A DNA stretch of 46,466 nucleotides, from NCBI GenBank assembly GCA_029265615.1, contig JAJUIB010000019.1:1-46466 (forward strand). Direction: 5' to 3'. The position numbers and the translations under genes are program-made. The notes beneath the pieces were generated by a model. That model was given only the letters and a program-made list of their open reading frames with translations. It searched no databases and was not told the DNA's origin. The stretch comes from Spirochaetota bacterium (GTDB lineage: Bacteria; Spirochaetota; Spirochaetia; Treponematales; Rectinemataceae). Below, piece by piece: positions 40,462-46,466 of the stretch. The first letter of the stretch is position 1; each line of letters starts with the position of its first letter.

Positions 40462-41862
40462 ATGCATCCTTACACAAAACAGAGGGTGGCGCTGTTGGGT
40501 GTCGTGTTTCTGGTGCTGAGCGGGGTTTCCCAGCTTGCTGCACAAGCACCGTCCCCGCGCCCCGAAGTCCGCTCTGCGCGTGCGGGGGCGGAGCTCCGTG
40601 CAGCGTCCAGTCGGATGAGTCGCATTGTTGACATGCTCGTACAGGGTGAGTTACTTGTCGTTCAGGAGACAACGGCCAAAAAGGAAACCATCGGCGGCGT
40701 ATCCGCGCCCTGGTTCCGCGTCGAGCGCGCCTCGGGCGAAAGCGGCTGGGTGTTTGGAGCGCAGCTTTCAGCGCTACCTGCGCGGGGGTTTTACACGTCT
40801 CTGGACCTTCCTAGCGGGTGCGATTACGACGCCTATCTCGCCTTGGTTGCGAGGAGGGGCGAGCGCGTTCGCGCAGTTATGGACTTCGAAGCGGTGAAGC
40901 GCGGCGAACGTGGGTGGCTCTATGGGCGGACCGAGAGGGAGCCGCCCTATTTGGTGGTCTGGGATCGCGACCTTGATGCGGTTCCGCGGGACGATGCCCT
41001 GCCGCCGGGCCTTCCGCGCATCCTCGAGGACCGAATCTATTTTGTCGACGCAAACGTCATCGAGCTTGCGGGTGAGGAGAAGGTAGCTGATTTTACCGCC
41101 ATGGGGCTTGCCTGGGCGCGCGAACGAGCTGAGGAATTCGGTGTGGGCGCCCGAGTCACACTCGGTAAGCACTACTCCGTGAGTGACGATAAAGGCTCGG
41201 CGAATTGGACGTCCGAGATGGATGTCTATGTAGGAAAAACAACAAGGATCGAAGAGCTCTGTGGCGATGACCCCTGGGGCCGACCTATCGCGAAAGTGAG
41301 CACCGATGGCGGGGAATGGGTGTGGCGGCTTGAAAACATGCGCCTCGCGGGCGAGGACGATGTGCTCGACAGCGAAGATGACGGTCTTTTTACGGAGAAG
41401 GAGGGCGAGAGTTACGGCGCTATCGATGTCGGGACCCTTGTGATTCTCGGGCGGCACGATGCGGTGGCTGGGGATGACAACTGGAACGATGAGATGGGAC
41501 GCTATGTGGGGACGACGGCGAAAGTCATCGACCTGTCTGGCGCCGATGCCGCAGGCTTTCTTGGCGTCCGCGTCGAGGGAAATGACTGGTTTTGGCGGGT
41601 GCGAAACCTTGCCGTACCTAATCGTGGGATGCCGGGAAGTTATGGCTTTGACGTCGGGGACAAGGTCATTTTAGGCCGACATCGCTTGATCGAGGGATCT
41701 GGAAACTGGGCGGCGGCCATGGAGAACTTTGTCGGCAAAACCGCGACGATCACTAGCCTTTTGGGCTCAGATGGCGATAGAGCGGGCTGTTTTCTCGTGC
41801 GTGTCGATGTCGACGGCGGGAAGTGGGCCTGGCGCGTGGAAAATCTTACTCCTGCGCGCTAG
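40462..41862 (+). CDS. Exported protein with SH3-like domain and three repeats
   Basis: A 466-residue protein with a signal peptide (hydrophobic residues about 9-26, AQA cleavage near 28). Residues about 34-103 look like an SH3b domain (RAGAELRAASSRMSRIV, SGESGWVFGAQL). The C-terminal half has three copies of a roughly 70-residue repeat (about 226-296, 321-385 and 396-464) sharing VGxxVxLGRH, NWxxxM, YVGxxAxI and a WxWRVxNL ending. The repeats resemble small beta-barrels of the MIB/HERC2-like or SH3 kind, but I cannot name the family with certainty. GAAGGAG precedes the ATG. It stands alone between two promoters. A cell-surface or periplasmic binding role is inferred. Confidence 0.75.
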   Translation: MHPYTKQRVALLGVVFLVLSGVSQLAAQAPSPRPEVRSARAGAELRAASSRMSRIVDMLVQGELLVVQETTAKKETIGGVSAPWFRVERASGESGWVFGAQLSALPARGFYTSLDLPSGCDYDAYLALVARRGERVRAVMDFEAVKRGERGWLYGRTEREPPYLVVWDRDLDAVPRDDALPPGLPRILEDRIYFVDANVIELAGEEKVADFTAMGLAWARERAEEFGVGARVTLGKHYSVSDDKGSANWTSEMDVYVGKTTRIEELCGDDPWGRPIAKVSTDGGEWVWRLENMRLAGEDDVLDSEDDGLFTEKEGESYGAIDVGTLVILGRHDAVAGDDNWNDEMGRYVGTTAKVIDLSGADAAGFLGVRVEGNDWFWRVRNLAVPNRGMPGSYGFDVGDKVILGRHRLIEGSGNWAAAMENFVGKTATITSLLGSDGDRAGCFLVRVDVDGGKWAWRVENLTPAR

Positions 41863-41927
41863 GCACGGGCTTAAGAAGCCGCGCAGGCACCAGGTGCAAA
41901 GGCACGGTGCCTGCGCGAGCCCGTGCC
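41862..41927. other. Long two-part inverted repeat after the SH3/repeat gene
   Basis: GGCACGGGCT (41862-41871) pairs with AGCCCGTGCC (41918-41927), and CGCGCAGGCACC (41880-41891) pairs with GGTGCCTGCGCG (41906-41917): 22 perfect pairs with an 8-base bulge on the left and a 14-base loop. It begins at the last base of the stop codon. There is no T-run. The rest of the 275-base gap to rnfC holds only the rnf promoter and leader. Confidence 0.65.
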
Positions 41928-42013
41928 ACGTGCCGTCACTTCCCCCAAGATTCTCAGTAATGGATTTAATTATATCGATTTAATGATAGCGAAAAGACTT
42001 ATTCGGCTTGACC

Positions 42014-42042
42014 TTGACCGTTCCTCGGCTTGGCGCTACGAT
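42014..42042 (+). promoter_or_regulatory. rnf operon promoter
   Basis: TTGACC (42014-42019), 17-base spacer, TACGAT (42037-42042). The leader of about 90 bases can form a 7-bp hairpin (CAGGCGC/GCGCCTG, about 42073-42094). Confidence 0.6.
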
Positions 42043-42137
42043 GGAGCGACTCCTCACAGTATCATTCGTCACAGGCGCCGCATCGTGCGCCTGCATGCTC
42101 ATGCAAATTTAGCGCGGCAAAGGAGAGCCTTTTCGCC

Positions 42138-43481
42138 ATGTCAGTGAAGAGCTTCAAGGGCGGCGCACATCCGCCTGAGCGGAAGGATCGCACGAGCGGT
42201 CTTCCGATCGAATATGTGCGCGACGTCAAGAGCGTCGTTATTCCGGTGAACCAGCATTTCGGTGCGCCGCTTCAGCCCCTTGTCGCCGTCGGCGACCGGG
42301 TCAAACGCGGTCAGAAGATCGCGGACGCCGAGGGGCGGATGACCGTGCCCGTGCACGCATCGATCGCGGGTGTGGTCAAAAAGATCGAGCCGCGCACCCA
42401 GTCCAACAACGTCGAGGGACCCTGCGTGCTCATCGAGGCGGATGGAAGCGACGAAAGTGCCTTTCTCGCTCCGCTCGACGGCTTTGCCTGTACCAAGGAG
42501 GAGGCGCTTGCACGCATCCGTGAGGCGGGGCTTGTCGGCATGGGCGGCGCGGGCTTCCCCACCCATGTGAAACTCGCACCCCCCAAGCCGATCGCCCTGG
42601 TTATCGCGAATGGGGCCGAGTGCGAGCCCTATCTCACGATCGATGAGCGCGCGATGATCGAGCGCGCGGGCGATCTTGTTGAAGGGGTGGCGCTGACGAT
42701 GCGGCTTGTCGGTGCCCCGAAGGGCCTGATCGCAGTCGAGGACAACAAGGCCGAGGTGGTGCCGGGGCTCGAGGCGGCGATCGCCGAGCGTGCCCGTGGC
42801 TATGATATCGGGGTGCAACTTCTTAAAACGAAGTACCCCCAGGGCGGCGAAAAGATGCTAATCAGCGCGATTACCGGCAAGGAAGTGCCATCGGGCGGCC
42901 TGCCGATGGATGTCGGCTGCGTTGTCCAAAACATAGGGACCCTCGTGGCGATGACCGAGGCCTTCCGCGAGGGCAAGCCACTCATTGAGCGGGGCTTTAC
43001 GCTCGCAGGTGGGGCGTGCAAGAGTCCTAAGAACCTCGTTGTTCCCATTGGCACGGTGGTCGCCGATCTTGTGGCGGCGGGCAAGGTGGAAATTGACGAG
43101 GCGTCGCTTGCCCGCGTCGTCTACGGCGGCCCGATGATGGGTGTCGCCGTGCCGCACTTCGCGATACCTGTGCAGAAGAACACCTCGGGTGTCCTGCTCA
43201 TGGCCAAGGATGAGGCACAGGCCTACGCCGAGCACCCCTGCATCCGCTGTGGTCGCTGCATGCGCGTCTGCTCCTGCAGGCTTTCGCCTGCGCTGCTCAA
43301 TGCGGCGCTTAAGGCGGGGGATTTCGAGGAGGCAGAAAAGATAGGGCTTCTCGATTGCATCGAGTGCGGCACCTGTTCATATGTCTGCCCCGCCCGCGTC
43401 CAGCTTGTTCAGCGCTTCCGCGTCGGCAAACAGCTCCTCCGTGCGATTAAGCAGAAAGAGGCCCAGAATGCCTGCAAATAA
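42138..43481 (+). CDS. rnfC: Rnf complex subunit RnfC
   Basis: NADH-binding, iron-sulfur subunit of the Rnf ferredoxin:NAD+ oxidoreductase, which couples electron flow to ion pumping at the membrane. 447 residues. Features: GLPIEYVRDVKSVVIPVNQH near the start, the nucleotide/flavin region GLVGMGGAGFPTHVKL and NGAECEPYLTIDERAM, and two cysteine clusters CIRCGRCMRVC and CIECGTCSYVC for two 4Fe-4S centres. The first cluster lacks the usual proline after the last cysteine (C-S-C instead of C-P). The ATG at 42138 has AGGAGAG 12 bases upstream, a rather long spacing. The end overlaps rnfD by 14 bases. Confidence 0.96.
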   Translation: MSVKSFKGGAHPPERKDRTSGLPIEYVRDVKSVVIPVNQHFGAPLQPLVAVGDRVKRGQKIADAEGRMTVPVHASIAGVVKKIEPRTQSNNVEGPCVLIEADGSDESAFLAPLDGFACTKEEALARIREAGLVGMGGAGFPTHVKLAPPKPIALVIANGAECEPYLTIDERAMIERAGDLVEGVALTMRLVGAPKGLIAVEDNKAEVVPGLEAAIAERARGYDIGVQLLKTKYPQGGEKMLISAITGKEVPSGGLPMDVGCVVQNIGTLVAMTEAFREGKPLIERGFTLAGGACKSPKNLVVPIGTVVADLVAAGKVEIDEASLARVVYGGPMMGVAVPHFAIPVQKNTSGVLLMAKDEAQAYAEHPCIRCGRCMRVCSCRLSPALLNAALKAGDFEEAEKIGLLDCIECGTCSYVCPARVQLVQRFRVGKQLLRAIKQKEAQNACK

Positions 43482-44466
43482 CCTTCTTCTTTCCTCAAGC
43501 CCCCATGTGTTTACGCCGGTGACGACCCGCAAGATCATGCTTGCGGTGATCATCGCGCTCCTGCCGGCGACAGGCTATGGCATCTACCTTTATGGCCTTA
43601 CGGCGCTTCTCTTGGTCCTTGCGACCGTTGCTGCTGCTGTCGCCGCCGAACTCCTCTTCCGTGCCGCGATCAAGGCACCGCGTACCGTTGGCGACCTTTC
43701 CGCCGTGGTGACGGGCCTTCTCCTCGCCCTCGTTCTGCCTCCATCGACGCCGATCTGGATGGCCGTACTCGGTGCGGTATTTGCCATCGTCGTTGCAAAG
43801 GAGTTTTTCGGCGGCCTTGGCGCGAACCCCTTCAACCCGGCTCTTGTCGGCCGCGCCTTCCTTCTTATGAGCTTTCCCGCGGCGATGACGACCTGGAACA
43901 AGCCCTTCTCCGCGATCGCGGATGCGGTGACCACGGCGACGCCGCTCAACCTTGTGAAGCAGGGGGCGAGCCTCGCCGAAGTTGCGAAGTCGGTGGGCGC
44001 CGCCGATTCAGGCGGCCTCTACTGGCAGCTCTTCGTGGGTAGCCGCTCCGGATCGCTCGGCGAGTCCTCGATCCTCCTTATTTGTCTGGGGGCGGCCTTT
44101 CTTCTCGCCGTCGGCGTGATCCAGTGGATTATTCCGGTCGCGGTGCTTGGATCGACCGCGTTGTTTTCCTGGCTCTTCGGTATGAACCCGCTCTTTTCCC
44201 TGCTCTCGGGCGGTGTTGTTTTCGGCGCCTTCTTCATGGCGACCGACTACGCGTCGAGCCCGCTCACTCCTGTGGGCAAGGCGATTTACGGTGTGGGCAT
44301 CGGCCTCCTTGTCGCGCTCATCCGCAAGCTTGGCGGCTTCCCCGAGGGTGTCACCTATGCCATCCTCGTGATGAACATGCTCAGTCCCTTCCTCGATAAG
44401 CTTCGCGTGAAGAAATACGGCTGGATTCCCCCGAAGAAGTCTGCCGCCAAGGAGGCCGTGAAATGA
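43468..44466 (+). CDS. rnfD: Rnf complex subunit RnfD
   Basis: Membrane subunit with covalently bound FMN, 332 residues, about nine or ten membrane segments. It begins MPANNLLLSSSPHVFTPVTT, then KIMLAVIIALLPATGYGIY; NPFNPALVGRAFLLMSFPAAM and DYASSPLTPVGKAIYG are family-typical. The FMN-binding threonine lies in DAVTTATPLNL. The start at 43468 lies inside the end of rnfC; the longer frame upstream is a shadow of rnfC. Its stop overlaps rnfG (ATGATGA). Confidence 0.95.
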   Translation: MPANNLLLSSSPHVFTPVTTRKIMLAVIIALLPATGYGIYLYGLTALLLVLATVAAAVAAELLFRAAIKAPRTVGDLSAVVTGLLLALVLPPSTPIWMAVLGAVFAIVVAKEFFGGLGANPFNPALVGRAFLLMSFPAAMTTWNKPFSAIADAVTTATPLNLVKQGASLAEVAKSVGAADSGGLYWQLFVGSRSGSLGESSILLICLGAAFLLAVGVIQWIIPVAVLGSTALFSWLFGMNPLFSLLSGGVVFGAFFMATDYASSPLTPVGKAIYGVGIGLLVALIRKLGGFPEGVTYAILVMNMLSPFLDKLRVKKYGWIPPKKSAAKEAVK

Positions 44467-45086
44467 TGAAGGACATCGTGAAGCTCGGCCTGGTCCTTGC
44501 GGCGTTCGCGGCCGCGGCATGCGTGGGGCTTGCGTTTGTAAACCTGGCGACCGAGGCGCAGATCGCCGTCAACGCCGAGAAGCAGCTCAATGAGTCGTTG
44601 TCGGGTCTGTTTTCCGAGGCGGAGCGGTTCGAGGATTTGAGCGCCGAGCTCAAGAGCCCCGATGATGGGGTCAAGTTCGAAGCGGCTTACCTTGCCCTGC
44701 GTGCGGGTGCTCCGCTTGGGCTTGCGGTGAAGGCGAGCGGTCAGAGCTATGGAGGCCCGACGACCGTGCTTGTCGGCGTCGGGCTCGATCGCAAAATCGT
44801 CGGCGTCCGCGTGCTTGACGGCAAGGATACGCCGGGCTTGGGTGCAAACGCGATGAACCCGACCTTTTTTGTCGACAAATCAAAGAAGACGACCTTCCCC
44901 GGCCAGTTTGCTGGAAAGGCGCTTTCCGACCCCTTCGAGGTGAAAAACGACGTCATCGCTATTACGGCTTCGACCATCACCTCGAAGGCCATCACCAAGA
45001 TGATCAAGGTCGCGGCCGATGCCGGAGCCGTTCGCCTCGAAGCCTCCGCACAGGCGACCCAGGCTCCTGCCACGGGAGGGATGTGA
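44463..45086 (+). CDS. rnfG: Rnf complex subunit RnfG
   Basis: Single-span membrane subunit with periplasmic FMN domain, 207 residues. One membrane helix lies near residues 7-27. GVGLDRKIVGVRVLDGKDTPGLG (shown in part) is the conserved turn before the flavin site. The flavin attachment motif, commonly SGATxxS, reads TASTITS here: the FMN-binding threonine is kept, but the residues before it differ. AAGGAGG precedes the first ATG; a second ATG follows directly. The C-terminus is Ala/Thr-rich. rnfE follows after one base. Confidence 0.92.
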   Translation: MMKDIVKLGLVLAAFAAAACVGLAFVNLATEAQIAVNAEKQLNESLSGLFSEAERFEDLSAELKSPDDGVKFEAAYLALRAGAPLGLAVKASGQSYGGPTTVLVGVGLDRKIVGVRVLDGKDTPGLGANAMNPTFFVDKSKKTTFPGQFAGKALSDPFEVKNDVIAITASTITSKAITKMIKVAADAGAVRLEASAQATQAPATGGM

Positions 45087-45087
45087 T

Positions 45088-45729
45088 ATGAAGCGACTCT
45101 GGAAGATATTCAAGCAGGGGATCATCAATGAGAACCCCCTCCTCATGCTTATGATTGGGCTCTGCTCGGCCCTCGCTGTGACGACGAGCGTGTCGAATGG
45201 TGTCGGCATGGGCCTTGCCATGACCTTTGTCCTTCTCTTTTCCGAGATCATCATCTCGCTTTTTCGCAAGGTTATCCCGAGCTCGGCGCGCATGCCGATT
45301 TTTATCATCGTCATCGCCGCATTTACGACAATTATCGACCTCGTGATGAAGGCGTATTTCCCCGAGCTTTCAAAATCGATGGGCGTCTTCATCCCGCTCA
45401 TTGTCGTCAACTGCATCATTATGGGGCGTGTCGAGGCTTTTGCCTCCAAGGAAAAGGTTGTCGACTGCGTGGCGGATGCTCTGGGCATGGGTCTTGGCTA
45501 CACCTGGGTGCTTGTCGGGATCGCTGCGCTGCGCGAGCTTCTCGGCAATGGCACACTCGCCGGGGTGCAGGTGATGCCTGCGAGCTTCCAGCCGATTCTC
45601 TTTTTCATACTTCCCCCGGGCGGCTTTTTGGTTTTCGCCCTTTTCATCTCCCTCAACATCTGGCTTAAGGGCCGGATGCAGAAGGCCGAGGCGAAGTCCG
45701 CGGCCAAGGCCGAGGAGGTGGCCGCATGA
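45088..45729 (+). CDS. rnfE: Rnf complex subunit RnfE
   Basis: Membrane subunit, 213 residues with six membrane helices. It begins MKRLWKIFKQGIINENPLLM, continues with LGLCSALAVTTS-like text (read GLCSALAVTTSVSNG), and has VFIPLIVVNCIIMGRVEAFA and ALGMGLGYTWVLVGIAALRE, all matching RnfE/NqrD. The ATG at 45088 is two bases after the rnfG stop with GGGAGGG upstream; the longer frame is within rnfG. It overlaps rnfA by four bases. Confidence 0.95.
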   Translation: MKRLWKIFKQGIINENPLLMLMIGLCSALAVTTSVSNGVGMGLAMTFVLLFSEIIISLFRKVIPSSARMPIFIIVIAAFTTIIDLVMKAYFPELSKSMGVFIPLIVVNCIIMGRVEAFASKEKVVDCVADALGMGLGYTWVLVGIAALRELLGNGTLAGVQVMPASFQPILFFILPPGGFLVFALFISLNIWLKGRMQKAEAKSAAKAEEVAA

Positions 45730-46295
45730 CCAAGATATTCATCATCGCGCTCCTCATCAACAACGTCGTTTTGATGCGCTTCCTCGCGCTCTGTTCGTAT
45801 GTGGGCATGACGAGCGACGTCGGGCAGTCCATCGGCATGGGTTTCGCGGTTACCTTCGTCACAGTCCTTGCGACCGCGGCGACCTGGCCGCTCTATCACT
45901 TTGTCCTGGCGCCGCTCGGACTCGGCTTTCTCCAGATTCTTGTTTTTATTCTGGTGATTGCATCCCTTGTCCAGCTCGTTGAGTTCTATCTCAAAAAAAA
46001 CGTTCCGGGCCTGTACGCGGCGATGGGCATCTATCTTCCACTCATTACGACAAACTGCGCGATCCTTGCCGTGACCTTCGAGAATATCTCGAACAAGTAC
46101 AGCTTTATCGAGTCGATCGTGTACGCGGTGGGTGCATCGCTGGGCTATCTCCTTGCCATGGTGCTTCTTGCCGGTGTGCGCGAGCGCATTAAGAACAGCC
46201 CGGTGCCGGGCTTTCTTAAGGGAACGCCCATCCTCTTCGCGGCGACAAGCCTTATCGCCATAGCCTTTATGGGCTTCTCGGGCCTGGTAAAGTGA
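45726..46295 (+). CDS. rnfA: Rnf complex subunit RnfA
   Basis: Membrane subunit, 189 residues, six helices, homologous to RnfE but inserted in the opposite sense. It reads [20 protein letters not shown] near the start, then [32 protein letters not shown] (only partly quoted here) with the conserved TTNCAILAV, and [20 protein letters not shown]. The ATG overlaps the rnfE stop (ATGA) with GAGG upstream. rnfB follows 10 bases later. Confidence 0.95.
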   Translation: MTKIFIIALLINNVVLMRFLALCSYVGMTSDVGQSIGMGFAVTFVTVLATAATWPLYHFVLAPLGLGFLQILVFILVIASLVQLVEFYLKKNVPGLYAAMGIYLPLITTNCAILAVTFENISNKYSFIESIVYAVGASLGYLLAMVLLAGVRERIKNSPVPGFLKGTPILFAATSLIAIAFMGFSGLVK

Positions 46296-46305
46296 GGGTG
46301 CCGGC

Positions 46306-46466
46306 ATGATCAAGATACTCATCACCCTTGGATTTTCCGCGGCGCTTGCATTTGTCCTCGGTGTACTCCTTGGCTTTTTCCGCGAGAAGTTCAAGGTCGA
46401 ACGTGACCCCCTTGTGGACAAGGTGCGTGAGGCCCTGCCAGGTGCGAACTGCGGCGGCTGCGGCTA
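46306..46466 (+). CDS. rnfB: Rnf complex subunit RnfB, N-terminal part (cut by window edge)
   Basis: The last gene of the operon, 53 residues visible. It has an N-terminal membrane helix ([20 protein letters not shown]) followed by [20 protein letters not shown] and the first cysteines of the 4Fe-4S motif ([11 protein letters not shown]). RnfB carries ferredoxin-type clusters and receives electrons from ferredoxin. GAGGG lies before the ATG. The order rnfC-D-G-E-A-B is the standard one in bacteria. Confidence 0.93.
   Translation, partial: MIKILITLGFSAALAFVLGVLLGFFREKFKVERDPLVDKVREALPGANCGGCG

Noticed and set aside
45498-46421. Minus-strand 307-residue frame over rnfE, rnfA and rnfB
   Set aside because: Antisense to conserved Rnf genes; no motifs and no start signal.

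Overview
The window is a GC-rich bacterial chromosome segment that contains the replication origin. The best fit is a spirochaete of the order Spirochaetales. Supporting signs are the GyrB TOPRIM wording ([13 protein letters not shown]), a receptor joining a 7TMR-DISM-type membrane module to a methyl-accepting signalling domain, sugar ABC/LacI modules, an RnfCDGEAB operon, and bacterial parS sites near gyrA and dnaA. The phylum is an inference from sequence style; I could not run a search. No rRNA, tRNA, insertion sequence or CRISPR array was seen.

Layout. (1) 1-3.7 kb, minus strand: the start of a glycogen debranching enzyme gene (cut by the window edge), a strong terminator, then a fabD-fabG-fabF fatty-acid operon. 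(2) 3.8-6.7 kb: a UPF0158-GNAT fusion protein, a PHP phosphoesterase and thyX. (3) 6.8-16.1 kb: a sugar uptake and breakdown locus on the minus strand (lipoprotein binding protein, two permeases, a GH2 beta-galactosidase-like enzyme, a GH63-like glycosidase) diverging from a LacI-family regulator. No transport ATPase is present. (4) 16.1-21.1 kb, minus: DUF2804 protein, 3-hydroxyisobutyrate dehydrogenase-like enzyme, adenosine-specific kinase (DUF355), ferritin-like/VIT1 metal transporter, glpK. (5) 21.3-27.0 kb, plus: DUF2269 membrane protein, metK with a translationally coupled leader ORF, a second LacI regulator with two matching operators, a 71-residue basic protein and a large MCP-like receptor. 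(6) 27.0-34.1 kb: two parS sites, gyrA and gyrB (minus), then the dnaA region. DnaA boxes lie on both sides of dnaA, and a strongly AT-rich stretch lies between dnaA and dnaN, so the origin looks bipartite. (7) 34.1-40.4 kb, plus: dnaN, recF, DUF721/DciA-like, rpmH, rnpA, yidD, yidC, jag. (8) 40.5-41.9 kb: an exported protein with an SH3-like domain and three copies of a roughly 70-residue repeat. (9) 42.1 kb to the end: rnfC-D-G-E-A-B, the last gene cut by the window edge.

How it works together. Genes left of dnaA are mostly on the minus strand and all genes right of it are on the plus strand, as expected around an origin with leading-strand bias. The gene order is not the commonest one: gyrBA diverges from dnaA, and rpmH-rnpA-yidD-yidC-jag runs in the same direction as dnaA-dnaN-recF. 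The most notable signals are regulatory: a DnaA box between the -35 and -10 of the dnaA promoter, a palindromic AGTATACT that can serve as -10 for both gyrB and dnaA, paired GGTAAA-N5-GTAAA boxes just upstream of both -35 elements in the sugar locus, a 14-bp LacI operator beside and downstream of its own regulator gene, a coupled uORF at metK, and several genes whose -10 hexamer sits only 7-10 bases before the start codon with no ribosome-binding site.

No wholly new multi-gene system (defence, secretion or biosynthetic island) could be supported from this window.
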